Assembly: GCA_947567425.1 (NCBI GenBank)
Contig: CANOLV010000002.1
Location: 62,001 to 126,000 of the forward strand
Length of the DNA stretch: 64,000 nucleotides
Source: an uncultured Porphyromonadaceae bacterium
GTDB lineage: Bacteria; Bacteroidota; Bacteroidia; Bacteroidales; Muribaculaceae
Reading direction: 5' to 3'
Below are positions 36,002 through 44,279 of the stretch, one piece after another. The position numbers and the translations under genes were made by a program. The notes below the pieces were generated by a model, which worked only from the letters and a program-made list of their open reading frames with translations, ran no database searches and had not been told where the DNA came from. Every line of letters begins with the position of its first letter. Positions within the stretch are counted from its first letter, which is position 1.

Positions 36002-36052
36002 TGGTTGTAAATTAATATACTTTGTGTCACTAAATTAATTAGGCTATATACT

Positions 36053-36664
36053 ATGTTTTCAGGAATAGTGGAAGAGGCCGCCCGTGTGGTCGGTGTCAAG
36101 CGCGACGGGGGCAATGTGCATCTGACTTTGTCATGCTCGTTTGTAGATGAACTTAAGATCGACCAGTCAGTGTCGCACAATGGTGTGTGTCTGACGGTGG
36201 TGGCTCTTCCGGGCGACGGAACGTATACCGTGACCGCTATTCAGGAGACGCTCGACCGCAGCAATCTCGGTGGCCTCAAGCCTGGCGATCTTGTCAATCT
36301 GGAGCGCAGCATGTTGATGAACGGACGCCTTGACGGGCATATCGTTCAGGGACATGTCGACTGTACGGCAGAATGTGTGGAGGTGGCTGAGGTCGACGGA
36401 AGCACTTATTTCAAGTTTGCATATACGGTCGACCCCTCGATGGCGCGACGCGGCTATGTCACGGTCGAGAAGGGTTCGGTGACAGTCAACGGGGTTAGCC
36501 TTACTGTGTGCGACAGCGAGAAGGATTCCTTCCGTGTGGCCATCATACCTTACACATTCGAGCATACTAACTTCTGCCGTATACAGAAGGGCACGAAAGT
36601 CAATCTGGAATTTGACATCATCGGCAAGTATCTGAGCCGTCTAATGGAGGTGGCAAATGATTAA
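36053..36664 (+). CDS. ribE: Riboflavin synthase alpha subunit
   Basis: 203 residues. It dismutates two 6,7-dimethyl-8-ribityllumazine molecules into riboflavin. Two lumazine-binding repeats can be seen: MFSGIVEEAARVVGV with CLTVV (1-95) and GHIVQGHVDCTAECVEV with GVSLTVC (about 100-190). The N-terminal MFSGIVEE and the C-terminal NLEFDIIGKYLSR are classical. No other rib gene is adjacent. The last 8 bases overlap the next gene (ATGATTAA), giving coupled translation. Confidence 0.96.
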   Translation: MFSGIVEEAARVVGVKRDGGNVHLTLSCSFVDELKIDQSVSHNGVCLTVVALPGDGTYTVTAIQETLDRSNLGGLKPGDLVNLERSMLMNGRLDGHIVQGHVDCTAECVEVAEVDGSTYFKFAYTVDPSMARRGYVTVEKGSVTVNGVSLTVCDSEKDSFRVAIIPYTFEHTNFCRIQKGTKVNLEFDIIGKYLSRLMEVAND

Positions 36665-37253
36665 GGAGATAGCAGGAGTGGCGAAGGGTGTCGTGGTCTA
36701 CGGCGCGTCGAGCCGCGAGATTGATCCGAGCTACCTTAAAGCAGCGCGTTCGGTGGGCGGAATCCTTGCCAGGAATGGTGTCCCCGTCATAAGCGGAGGC
36801 GGCAAGGGCGGAGTGATGCAGGCTGTGACTGAAGGTGCTCTTGAAGAGGGCGGAACGGCCATAGGAGTGCTCCCTGAATTTATGATTGAGAATGGATGGA
36901 ACCATCCGGGTCTGACCCATACTCTGTCGACAGCGTCGATGCATGAACGCAAGGCCACCATGGCGGCGCTGTCACGTGCGGCGATAGCCATGCCCGGAGG
37001 GGTAGGGACTCTCGACGAGCTGTTTGAGCTTATTACGTGGCGCCAGCTGAGCCTTTATAAGGGGAATATTGTTATATGTAACGTCGGAGGATTTTATGAC
37101 CGGCTGCTTGAGCATCTGGCGTATACTGACTCCGAGGGTTTTATGCGGGCCGGAGGACCGTCGTTGCTGTGGCGGGTGGCCGGGTCGGCGGAGGAGGCAG
37201 TGGAGATGGCTCTGAACGAACCGCTTGACGGTGTTCCTCCCATTAAGTATTGA
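36657..37253 (+). CDS. LOG-family nucleotide phosphoribohydrolase
   Basis: 198 residues of the LOG (Lonely Guy) Rossmann fold. The two defining motifs are present: MHERKATM (about 100) and PGGVGTLDELFE (about 118-129), plus VYGASSREIDP and ISGGGKGGVM at the N-terminus. LOG enzymes release the base from nucleoside 5'-monophosphates, for instance in cytokinin activation; in gut bacteria the real substrate is unknown. It overlaps ribE by 8 bases and ends 8 bases before the DUF4271 gene. Confidence 0.9.
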   Translation: MIKEIAGVAKGVVVYGASSREIDPSYLKAARSVGGILARNGVPVISGGGKGGVMQAVTEGALEEGGTAIGVLPEFMIENGWNHPGLTHTLSTASMHERKATMAALSRAAIAMPGGVGTLDELFELITWRQLSLYKGNIVICNVGGFYDRLLEHLAYTDSEGFMRAGGPSLLWRVAGSAEEAVEMALNEPLDGVPPIKY

Positions 37254-37261
37254 TTTATCGT

Positions 37262-38047
37262 ATGTTTGGACTCGTCCGTGATCAAAGTCATATCACAGAT
37301 GCTCCGCACGAACTTGAAGTGGAGGGTCTTTGCACTACTGTTGTCTCGTACACAAGCGGCATGCCGGCGTCGGAGCGCCCTGAACTGCCGGGCTATAATT
37401 CGGCTATACTCAGCTTGGTAGTGTGTACGATGCTTCTGGTGGTGTTCAGTCTGCATCATTACCCCAGATATTTCAAGAGCCTTGCCCAGAATCTGTGGAA
37501 TGTTCGGAGCCGGACGAACGTGTTCGACGACAGTTCACTTCACGGAACCCGTGCGCTCGGAGCCATGTCGGTGCAGGTAGTGGTCTATGAGTCGCTGTTG
37601 ATGCTGTCGGCGGTTATGTCGGCGCAAGGAAGCTACTACGGATCCTCCGACATGCTGAGGCTTACGGGCATTATTCTACTGATAGCAGGAGGATATTATC
37701 TATGGCAGATACTGGCATATCGCTTCATCGGCTATGTCTTTGCCGACAAAGGGCAGACGGAGCAGTGGATGCAGGGATTCTATTCGTCGCAGGGGCTTTT
37801 GGGCTTTCTTCTGCTTATTCCTGCACTGCTTGGGCTATTTTATCCTGCGTCAATCAAAACAGTGGCATTAGCGGGCATTTTGCTATACTCTGCAGCCCGG
37901 ATCATGTTTATCTGTAAGGGCTTTAGAATTTTTTATCACAATAGTTTCTCGTTAGTCTATTTTATTTTGTACCTTTGCAGCGTGGAAATAATTCCGATAG
38001 TAGCTATCTATAATGGAGTCGTTTCCTTTTGTCGTATTTCTATTTAG
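37262..38047 (+). CDS. DUF4271 membrane protein
   Basis: 261 residues from the ATG at 37262. A polar N-terminus of about 50 residues is followed by six or seven transmembrane helices. The segment YNSAILSLVVCTMLLVVFSL opens the membrane part, and the C-terminal FRIFYHNSFSLVYFILYLCSVEIIPIVAIY is the best conserved block of this Bacteroidetes family. It is regularly found beside the HemD gene, as here. Function is unknown. A promoter for hemD lies within its 3' end, and its stop lies 24 bases before the chosen hemD start. Confidence 0.82.
   Translation: MFGLVRDQSHITDAPHELEVEGLCTTVVSYTSGMPASERPELPGYNSAILSLVVCTMLLVVFSLHHYPRYFKSLAQNLWNVRSRTNVFDDSSLHGTRALGAMSVQVVVYESLLMLSAVMSAQGSYYGSSDMLRLTGIILLIAGGYYLWQILAYRFIGYVFADKGQTEQWMQGFYSSQGLLGFLLLIPALLGLFYPASIKTVALAGILLYSAARIMFICKGFRIFYHNSFSLVYFILYLCSVEIIPIVAIYNGVVSFCRISI
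37945..37977 (+). promoter_or_regulatory. Internal promoter for hemD
   Basis: TTTC (37945-37948) and TACCTTTG (37970-37977) are spaced 21 bases. The pair lies inside the DUF4271 coding region, about 94 bases before the GTG of hemD, so hemD can be transcribed on its own. Confidence 0.5.
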
Positions 38048-38070
38048 ATAATCTACAGAAGCAAACTGCT

Positions 38071-38817
38071 GTGAAAGTAAAGAAAGTTTTGGTTTCGCAA
38101 CCTAAGCCTACCTCTGAGAAGTCTCCCTACTACGAAATCGCGGAAAAATACGGGGTAGAAATAGAATTCCGTCCATTTATCAAAGTGGAGGGATTAAGTG
38201 CCAAGGAGTTCCGTCAGTCGAGAATATCTCTGTCGGACTTCACCGCCGTCATATTTACCGCACGTACGGCCGTGGATCATTTCTTCCGTCTTTGCGAGGA
38301 GATGCGCTATACCGTTCCTGACACCATGAAATATTTCTGTACCACTGAGGCTATAGCCAACTATCTGCAGAAGTATATCATATATCGCAAGCGTAAGATT
38401 TTCTTTGTCAACACAGGAAAGCTCGACGACCTTCTGCCGTCGCTTATCAAGCATAACAAGGAGAGATATCTGTATGCTGTCAGCAACGTGCACAACGGCG
38501 AAGTCAACGTACTCGACAAAAACCATATCAATTATACAAAAGCGGTCATGTATCGCACCGTCAGCAACGATTTCACTCCCGATGAGCCGTTTGACTACGA
38601 TATGCTCCTGTTTTTCAGCCCACAGGGTATAGAATCATTGTTGAAGAATTTTCCGGAATTCAAGCAGGACGATATAAAGATCGGATGTTTTGGCACCACT
38701 ACGGCCCAGGCCGTCCGCGAAGCCGGACTGCGTCTTGACATTGAAGCTCCATCGGTAAAGGCACCGTCGATGACGGCCGCCCTTGAGCTCTTCCTGAAAG
38801 AAGATTCTGAAGAATAA
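38071..38817 (+). CDS. hemD: Uroporphyrinogen-III synthase HemD
   Basis: 248 residues from the GTG at 38071. HemD closes the tetrapyrrole ring in heme and corrinoid synthesis. The family is poorly conserved, but the two-domain pattern is visible: KVKKVLVSQPKPTS at the start, AVIFTARTAVDHFF (about 65-78), and in the second domain LLFFSPQGIESLL with IGCFGTTTAQAVREAGL (about 205-225). A longer frame from 38029 would overlap DUF4271 and lacks the family start. No other heme gene is adjacent, so it is likely an isolated locus as in other Bacteroidales. Confidence 0.88.
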   Translation: MKVKKVLVSQPKPTSEKSPYYEIAEKYGVEIEFRPFIKVEGLSAKEFRQSRISLSDFTAVIFTARTAVDHFFRLCEEMRYTVPDTMKYFCTTEAIANYLQKYIIYRKRKIFFVNTGKLDDLLPSLIKHNKERYLYAVSNVHNGEVNVLDKNHINYTKAVMYRTVSNDFTPDEPFDYDMLLFFSPQGIESLLKNFPEFKQDDIKIGCFGTTTAQAVREAGLRLDIEAPSVKAPSMTAALELFLKEDSEE

Positions 38818-38824
38818 TATCCGG

Positions 38825-38842
38825 AGGGAATCAGTATTCCCT
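38825..38842 (+). terminator. Small hairpin between hemD and rnpA
   Basis: AGGGAAT and ATTCCCT form a 7-base stem with loop CAGT. It may weaken readthrough but has no T-run beyond TTAT. Confidence 0.3.
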
Positions 38843-38875
38843 TATCTGTAACAGTTCATACGCATATTCTCGGAC

Positions 38876-39304
38876 ATGGACAGTCTACGCCATCCCAACA
38901 GATTATACAAGCGCGAGAAGCTTTGTTCGGTCAAGGCTGTCGACAGTCTGTTTGCCAAAGGTGGTTCCGAGGGGGCGATGGCTTATCCTATGCGTGTGGT
39001 ATGGCGGATAAACGACACTCGCCGGACTCCGGGGGTACAGTTCCTGATCACGGTACCTAAGAAGCGTCTGCGTCATGCCGTCGATCGTGTATTGGTGCGT
39101 CGACGTATACGCGAGTCATATAGATTGAACAGACAATACCTTGAAGCCGTGTCGTCGGTCGATGCCGTCGACATGGCATTCATATATGTGGCCGACTCTG
39201 TAAAGCCATACGCGCGTATTGAGGCGGCCATGGTGAAAGCTTTGAAAAACGTAAGCCGCGCCGTTGCCGGTGGAGAGGATAAAATTTGTCCGGGAAATGT
39301 CTAA
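38876..39304 (+). CDS. rnpA: Ribonuclease P protein component
   Basis: 142 residues, basic. It binds the RNA subunit of RNase P and helps trim tRNA 5' ends. The RNR-like core is clear: [27 protein letters not shown] (about 62-88). [16 protein letters not shown] at the N-terminus matches the usual L-x-x-x-x-DF-x-x-V/LF pattern loosely. The C-terminal tail past residue 130 is variable. It overlaps yidD by 8 bases (ATGTCTAA), the normal bacterial rnpA-yidD arrangement, although rpmH and yidC are not here. Confidence 0.94.
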   Translation: MDSLRHPNRLYKREKLCSVKAVDSLFAKGGSEGAMAYPMRVVWRINDTRRTPGVQFLITVPKKRLRHAVDRVLVRRRIRESYRLNRQYLEAVSSVDAVDMAFIYVADSVKPYARIEAAMVKALKNVSRAVAGGEDKICPGNV

Positions 39305-39515
39305 GCTTTTAAGCAGGCTTCTGATTCTGCCCATCCTTTTCTATCAGACGGCCATATCGCCTCATTTTCCTCCGGCATGCCGTTTTCAGCCCACATGCAG
39401 CCAATATGCAGTAGACGCCATCCGTAAATATGGTCCTTTAAAAGGTTTATGGAAAGCCATTAGGCGTATAATGCGCTGTCATCCTTGGGGCGGCAGCGGA
39501 TATGATCCGGCCTGA
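39297..39515 (+). CDS. yidD: Membrane protein insertion efficiency factor YidD
   Basis: 72 residues from the ATG at 39297. An amphipathic or membrane-bound N-terminal helix is followed by [19 protein letters not shown] (about 28-46) and [15 protein letters not shown], with the conserved Cys residues and the [15 protein letters not shown] end that define YidD. It helps YidC place proteins in the inner membrane. It starts inside rnpA and ends 6 bases before the TatD-like gene, so all three are probably one unit. Confidence 0.95.
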   Translation: MSKLLSRLLILPILFYQTAISPHFPPACRFQPTCSQYAVDAIRKYGPLKGLWKAIRRIMRCHPWGGSGYDPA

Positions 39516-39521
39516 TCTCCA

Positions 39522-40145
39522 ATGAATGATGCCGCTTTGGAATATTTCGATATACATACACACGACCTTAATGCCACCCGGGCTATAATCAGCACCGGGC
39601 CTGGCTTCCCGCCCGTGGCAGGGCGATTTTATTCCGTGGGTATACATCCTTGGGAAACGTCTGGAGAGATCGATGCTGACTGGCTTATGACCATTCGCCG
39701 GCGTGTGGCGGAGCCGTGTGTGGTGGCCGTTGGGGAGACCGGACTGGATAAGCTGAAGGGTGCGCCGCTTGAACGGCAGATGGAGATACTGCGTGGCCAT
39801 ATAGCTGTGAGCGAGGAGTCGGGAAAACCGCTGATACTGCATGTGGTGAAAGCGTTTCCTGAAATAATCGCTTTGAAAAATGAGATCAAGCCATCACAAC
39901 CATGGATTATCCATGGATTCAGGGGTAAGCCGCAATTGGCCGGCGAACTTGTCAGGCACGGATTCTACATATCGCTCGGCGAACATTTCAATCAGGATGT
40001 TCCGGCAGTGGTTCCTCCAGACAGACTGTTTGCAGAGACAGACGAGTCGGATCTGCCGATAGGAGAAATAGCCGGCAGGATTAAGAATTTGGATAATTCA
40101 TTGCCTTTCGCTATCTTTGGAATTGACAATAGTGTCATAAACTAA
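39522..40145 (+). CDS. TatD family metal-dependent hydrolase
   Basis: 207 residues, a little short for TatD (about 260). Metal and active-site motifs are visible: YFDIHTHDLN (about 8-17, HxH), AVGETGLD (about 70-77), a His in LILHVVKA (about 106-113), IIHGFRG (about 128-134) and AETDESDLP (about 184-192). TatD-type enzymes act as DNases on damaged DNA. The spacing between motifs is compressed compared with E. coli TatD, a common form in Bacteroidales. It lies 6 bases after yidD. A promoter for the next gene overlaps its 3' end. Confidence 0.88.
   Translation: MNDAALEYFDIHTHDLNATRAIISTGPGFPPVAGRFYSVGIHPWETSGEIDADWLMTIRRRVAEPCVVAVGETGLDKLKGAPLERQMEILRGHIAVSEESGKPLILHVVKAFPEIIALKNEIKPSQPWIIHGFRGKPQLAGELVRHGFYISLGEHFNQDVPAVVPPDRLFAETDESDLPIGEIAGRIKNLDNSLPFAIFGIDNSVIN
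40088..40119 (+). promoter_or_regulatory. Promoter of the membrane coiled-coil gene
   Basis: TTTG (40088-40091) and TATCTTTG (40112-40119) with exactly 20 bases between them, a near-ideal Bacteroidales promoter. It lies within the TatD coding region, 40 bases before the ATG at 40159. Confidence 0.65.
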
Positions 40146-40158
40146 TATTTTGACAGCA

Positions 40159-40560
40159 ATGGATCCTAAAAGCAAGTTTACTTTGATAGCTACCTTGTGC
40201 GTGTTTGCGTTCGTGGCTTTGATAGCTTCGGCATTTGTGGCCATACCTTACTACAATGTCTGGCAGCAGGAGATGGCCGGACGTGCGGAGTTTGCCAAAG
40301 CCGAGCAGAACCGTAAGATAAAGATCGAGGAGGCCCGTGCGAATCTTGAAGCTGAAAAACTTAATGCCCAGGCGGAAATAGAACGTGCCAAGGGAGCCGC
40401 CGAAGCCATTCGCATAGAGAATGGAAGCATCACCACCACATATATCCAATATCTGTGGGTAAGGCAGCAGAGCGACCTTAACAATAAGACGGTCATATAC
40501 GTGCCCACTGAGACCAACCTGCCTATCCTCGAAGCTTCGCGTGCCTCGCTGAAGCCTTAA
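40159..40560 (+). CDS. Membrane-anchored coiled-coil protein
   Basis: 133 residues. One transmembrane helix (about 8-30) is followed by a long charged coiled coil (about 38-85, rich in Ala, Glu, Lys: EARANLEAEKLNAQAEIERAKG) and then a compact end with SITTTYIQYLWV and VIYVPTETNLPI. The coil-plus-end pattern recalls the C-terminal half of SPFH/band-7 proteins without the band-7 domain itself. I would not name it further. It is transcribed from its own promoter. Function unknown. Confidence 0.75.
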   Translation: MDPKSKFTLIATLCVFAFVALIASAFVAIPYYNVWQQEMAGRAEFAKAEQNRKIKIEEARANLEAEKLNAQAEIERAKGAAEAIRIENGSITTTYIQYLWVRQQSDLNNKTVIYVPTETNLPILEASRASLKP

Positions 40561-40615
40561 AAGGCTATTAGACGCGCTCATAATATCATTCCTGACTACA
40601 AATACTCATCCTCAC

Positions 40616-41509
40616 ATGCGTACCGCAATAATTTCGTTGGCAATGCTTGCAGCAGGCTTTGTGCTTGATGCGCAGACTTTGGAAAGCGGTGTTTTGGCCG
40701 ATTCAACAAATATGTCTGAAGGACTCATGCCGGTAGACAGCGTCGGACTCCAGCAAGTCCGTTCAGATGCTGAGGCATCTATCCGGGCGATAGCTGAATA
40801 TCGGTTTACACCCCTTCCTGCTTTTATAAATACTGAGGCATACGGTGTGCTTGATTCCATACGCGCCGACTTCCTTGACGCGGCAAGAAGGCCTGCCGTA
40901 TCGCGCGGACCTTTCGGGGATGCCGAGGGCAGTGCGGTTCTTGCCGGATGGGACAGTGGCGCCATTGGTGCATACGGCTCACTGAGCCATATGCCAGGAC
41001 TGATGGGCATAGAGGAGGGCGGACTTAATGTGGTGCAGAATTTCGGCAATCTTACCATCGGAGCAGGTGTGTCGATGTCCAAGTATGCATATTTCGGAGG
41101 TATGAGACGTCAAACAGGATTTCACGGCAACGCGCAGTGGCGTTTTAATGACGCACTTTCGCTACGGGTGTTCGGATCATACTATGGACGCGGATCGTTT
41201 ACTACGGCGGCCATGTCGGGTTATATGGGTTCCAGTTCATACGGCGCGGCTCTTCGGATCGATGCTTCTGAAAAGTGGGGAATGGATATTGGTGCGCAAC
41301 GCGTCTACAACGTGATGAGCGGGCGCTGGGAGACTGTTCCTATCGCAAAACCTTTTTTCAAGATTAACGGAAAAGAGGCCATAGGGATAGATGTCGGCGG
41401 CATATTGCATGAACTGCTTAGATCGAAGGTCGGATCAAGAGGAAATCCTACGATGGGACCTCCTGTCCCGACAGGCTATGCTCCGGTCAGACCGAGGGAG
41501 GATTGGTAA
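40616..41509 (+). CDS. Secreted protein of unknown function, possibly outer-membrane
   Basis: 297 residues with a signal peptide (about 1-19, cut after LDA). The first mature part is helical and polar. From about residue 105 it is Gly- and aromatic-rich with alternating strands (LTIGAGVSMSKYAYFGG, LRVFGSYYGRGSF, YGAALRIDASEKWGMDIGAQ), as in beta-barrel or beta-repeat surface proteins. The Pro-rich tail (GPPVPTGYAPVRPREDW) does not end like a barrel strand. I do not recognise the family. A bidirectional terminator follows at 41549-41598. Confidence 0.75.
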   Translation: MRTAIISLAMLAAGFVLDAQTLESGVLADSTNMSEGLMPVDSVGLQQVRSDAEASIRAIAEYRFTPLPAFINTEAYGVLDSIRADFLDAARRPAVSRGPFGDAEGSAVLAGWDSGAIGAYGSLSHMPGLMGIEEGGLNVVQNFGNLTIGAGVSMSKYAYFGGMRRQTGFHGNAQWRFNDALSLRVFGSYYGRGSFTTAAMSGYMGSSSYGAALRIDASEKWGMDIGAQRVYNVMSGRWETVPIAKPFFKINGKEAIGIDVGGILHELLRSKVGSRGNPTMGPPVPTGYAPVRPREDW

Positions 41510-41548
41510 ATGAGTGCACTGCAGATTATGGCATACGGTGCTTGAAAT

Positions 41549-41598
41549 AAAAAGAGATCCGCAAAAATTCTTCAGTGAATCTATGCGGATCTCTTTTT
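41549..41598. terminator. Bidirectional terminator
   Basis: AAAAAGAGATCCGCA (41549-41563) and TGCGGATCTCTTTTT (41584-41598) form a perfect 15-base stem with A-run on one side and T-run on the other. It serves the secreted protein gene on + and the small gene on -. Confidence 0.85.
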
Positions 41599-41616
41599 TG
41601 CTGTTCATGCCGTTAT

Positions 41617-41802
41617 TTATCGGTTGTTGTTGTCGACGTTGTTTGTCGAATTTTCCGGGCCGATATTGTTAAGTTCCTTAACGGCTTGTTTTACATTCTT
41701 TTGCGACGGTCTGCTGTATGCATCGAGCTGTTCGCCTGGGGTTCCGTTGCTCTCATAGAGCTTTTTCTCCTGATTCAGTCTGGTTTTAGAGCAATCTTCC
41801 AT
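41617..41802 (-). CDS. Small hydrophilic protein
   Basis: 61 residues with an ATG start at 41802: MEDCSKTRLNQEKKLYES, then GTPGEQLDAYSRPSQKNVKQ, and an Asn-rich end. No signal peptide or membrane segment. The composition is protein-like (Lys, Glu, Asn, Gln) and the stop is followed at once by the bidirectional terminator, which supports a real gene. I do not recognise it. It is short, so chance cannot be excluded. Confidence 0.5.
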   Translation of the reverse strand: MEDCSKTRLNQEKKLYESNGTPGEQLDAYSRPSQKNVKQAVKELNNIGPENSTNNVDNNNR

Positions 41803-41872
41803 AGTGCTGATATTTTAGATTATATAATATTCAGCAATATAAACGCTCTTGAATCCGCCACAGTTCAGAATA

Positions 41873-42427
41873 TCATTTGCCGCTAATCATTTTACGCAGG
41901 TCTGAATCGACGTTTTTGGCTTTCTTAACCACCTGCTTATTGTCGACGAATATCAGGTAGACGGTGTGTTGTGTGGTGCCTTTTTCGGTCTTTTCGATTG
42001 AATACTGCAACACGGCAAGATTTCCGTCCTTAGAACGCCAAAACAGATTTTCCTTATTTTCCTGGAGCATCACAGGCGATCCGTACAGGTCGGTCAGATG
42101 CGATTTGGCCGTGTCGAAGAAGGCGGAGTCTTTTTTGTCGGAAGTCTTATAGAAACCGACCTGATATAGTTTGTCCTTATAGAATTGGAGCACGCTTCCG
42201 TTCCACTGCTGGCCTCCCCATGTAGCAGGCGAATAGGAGAAGCGTTTTTCGTCGTTGCCTTCGTCGCGTGTAAGTTTGCGTGGCACGTCGCCCACGGCTT
42301 CAACGCATTTGTCGAATTTCCAGCCAAAGTTGATGCCGTTGACCCCCTTCATCTTTTCTTTTCCGGCGGCCATAGCCAGTCCGCCGCACAGCATCACTAA
42401 TGCTAAAAAAAGGATTGATTTTCTCAT
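41873..42427 (-). CDS. Small secreted protein of unknown function
   Basis: 184 residues from the ATG at 42427; the open frame reaches further up, but MRKSILFLALVMLCGGLAMA is a classical signal peptide start. The mature part reads like a compact alpha-beta periplasmic domain: GINFGWKFDKCVEAVGD, then LYQVGFYKTSDKKDSAFFDTAKSHLTDLYGSP and TVYLIFVDNKQVVKK. I cannot name the family. It sits alone between the small gene at 41617 and the acyl-CoA synthetase, with a terminator hairpin just upstream. Confidence 0.75.
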   Translation of the reverse strand: MRKSILFLALVMLCGGLAMAAGKEKMKGVNGINFGWKFDKCVEAVGDVPRKLTRDEGNDEKRFSYSPATWGGQQWNGSVLQFYKDKLYQVGFYKTSDKKDSAFFDTAKSHLTDLYGSPVMLQENKENLFWRSKDGNLAVLQYSIEKTEKGTTQHTVYLIFVDNKQVVKKAKNVDSDLRKMISGK

Positions 42428-42454
42428 AAAAAAATATTTAAGTGTCTGAAAATA

Positions 42455-42481
42455 GTTAAGGTAGCTAAAAGCTACCTTAAC
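42455..42481 (-). terminator. Terminator of the acyl-CoA synthetase gene
   Basis: GTTAAGGTAGCT (42455-42466) and AGCTACCTTAAC (42470-42481) make a perfect 12-base stem with a 3-base loop. On the minus strand it is followed by TATTTTC. It lies 27 bases past the synthetase stop. Confidence 0.65.
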
Positions 42482-42507
42482 ACAATACAAATATACAACA
42501 AATAATA

Positions 42508-44175
42508 TTATTTCTTGTTCTTGTCGGCGCGTATTTCCACACGGCGTATTTTGCCACTGATGGTCTTTGGAAGTTCTTTTACAAACTCGATTATGCGGGG
42601 ATATTTATATGGTGCCGTGACGCGCTTTACGTGGTTCTGGATCTCTTTGATGAGTTCTTCTGCGGAATTTTCCGCACGTTCGACATAGTCCTTGGCGAGG
42701 ACTATTGTGGCTTTCACCACCTGGCCACGAATTTCGTCGGGAACTCCGGTTATGGCGCATTCCACTACCGCGGGGTGGGTCATCAGGGCACTTTCTACCT
42801 CAAACGGGCCGATGCGGTAGCCTGACGACTTAATTACATCGTCTTTTCGGCCGACGAACCAGAAATATCCGTCTTCGTCGCGCCATGCCACGTCGCCGGT
42901 GTGGTAAATGCCGTCGTGGTATGCTCCGTAGGTCAGCTTCGGGTCGTGCAGATACTCCTTGAATAATCCGAGCGGCTTGTGGTCACCCACACGCACCACT
43001 ATCTCTCCATGTTCGCCGTCCTCAGCCGGTGTTCCGTCCGGACGGAGGAGATCAATGTCATACTCGGGCCCTTTTTTGCCCATGGATCCGGGTTTTGGTT
43101 CAAGCCATGGGTAGGTGGCTATGGTGAGAGTGGTCTCCGTCTGGCCGAAGCCCTCCATCAGCTTGATGCCTGTCAGGTTGAGCCACTCTTCGTATACGCT
43201 CGGATTAAGCGCTTCGCCGGCGATGGTGCAATACTTGAGTGTCGACAGATCAAACTTGGTCAGATCTTCGCGGATAAGAAAGCGGAACACGGTGGGCGGA
43301 GCGCAGAATGAAGTGATTCCGTAATTGTGGATCATGTGGAGCACGTCTACAGGCTCGAACTTCTCGAAGTCATAGACAAATACATTGGCTCCGGCTATCC
43401 ACTGTCCGTAGAGTTTCCCCCATACGGCTTTACCCCAGCCAGTGTCGGCCAGAGTCAGATGCAGACTGTCTTCGTGCAGATTGTGCCAATAGCTGCCTGT
43501 GATTATATGTCCGAGCGGATATGTAAAGTCGTGGGCCACCATTTTTGGCTCACCGGTGGTGCCTGAAGTGAAGTAGAGCAGTGATATGTCGTCGTTAGTG
43601 TTCGGCATGTCCGGACGCACAAACGGCTTGGCTTCGTGGATGCTCTTGTTGAAATCGTACCATCCCTTTGGCACTATCGGACCTGTAGATACCAGGGCTT
43701 TGACTGTCGGACAGTCGGGCATGGCTTTTTCGATATGGTTGACCACGACTTGGTCGCCGGTGCATATTATAGCCTTTATGCCGGCCATACGGCAACGATA
43801 GACGATATCTTTTTCTGTCAGCAGGTGGGTGGCCGGAATTACTGTGGCTCCGAGTTTGTGCAGTGCGATGATCGAGAACCAGAACTGGTAGTGGCGTTTT
43901 AATATCAGCATCACCATATCGCCGCGTCCGACGCCGATCGACTGGAGGAAAGAGGCTGTCTTGTCGCTTTCGCGTTTAATATCGGCGAATGTGAACTGGA
44001 TCTTTTCGCCTTTGTCGTTGGTCCACAGCAGAGCCGGTTTGTCAGGTGCCGTTTCCGCCCATTTATCGACCACATCATACCCGAAGTTGAAATTTTCGGG
44101 AACATTCACATGAAAATTCTCCATGAAATCATCATAAGATGAGAATTCTGTCTTGTCAAGAAACCTCTCAAGCAT
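42508..44175 (-). CDS. AMP-forming acyl-CoA synthetase
   Basis: 555 residues of the acyl-adenylate-forming family. The P-loop YFTSGTTGEPKMVAHD (about 188-203) binds ATP. The mid domain has MEGFGQTETTL (about 335-345) and the C-terminal lobe has YHTGDVAWRDEDGYFWFVGRKDDVIKSSGYRIGPFE, ending in PKTISGKIRRVEIR with the catalytic Lys. The enzyme turns a short- or medium-chain carboxylate, ATP and CoA into acyl-CoA. An N-terminal acetyl-CoA-synthetase core is lacking, so it is not Acs. About 100 bases upstream lies a cupin regulator gene on the same strand, a common pair in Bacteroidales. Confidence 0.92.
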   Translation of the reverse strand: MLERFLDKTEFSSYDDFMENFHVNVPENFNFGYDVVDKWAETAPDKPALLWTNDKGEKIQFTFADIKRESDKTASFLQSIGVGRGDMVMLILKRHYQFWFSIIALHKLGATVIPATHLLTEKDIVYRCRMAGIKAIICTGDQVVVNHIEKAMPDCPTVKALVSTGPIVPKGWYDFNKSIHEAKPFVRPDMPNTNDDISLLYFTSGTTGEPKMVAHDFTYPLGHIITGSYWHNLHEDSLHLTLADTGWGKAVWGKLYGQWIAGANVFVYDFEKFEPVDVLHMIHNYGITSFCAPPTVFRFLIREDLTKFDLSTLKYCTIAGEALNPSVYEEWLNLTGIKLMEGFGQTETTLTIATYPWLEPKPGSMGKKGPEYDIDLLRPDGTPAEDGEHGEIVVRVGDHKPLGLFKEYLHDPKLTYGAYHDGIYHTGDVAWRDEDGYFWFVGRKDDVIKSSGYRIGPFEVESALMTHPAVVECAITGVPDEIRGQVVKATIVLAKDYVERAENSAEELIKEIQNHVKRVTAPYKYPRIIEFVKELPKTISGKIRRVEIRADKNKK

Positions 44176-44260
44176 ATTAACTTATATCTTATATATTGTA
44201 GAAATTTAATCGTAAAGAGACCATGCCGTCCGATGCGCGGACAGCAAAACCATGTAATCC

Positions 44261-44277
44261 GGCCATCGGTGCTGGCC
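44261..44277 (-). terminator. Small hairpin after the cupin regulator
   Basis: GGCCA and TGGCC with a 7-base loop, directly after the stop at 44280. Short and without a T-run, so only a weak candidate. Confidence 0.3.
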
Positions 44278-44279
44278 GT

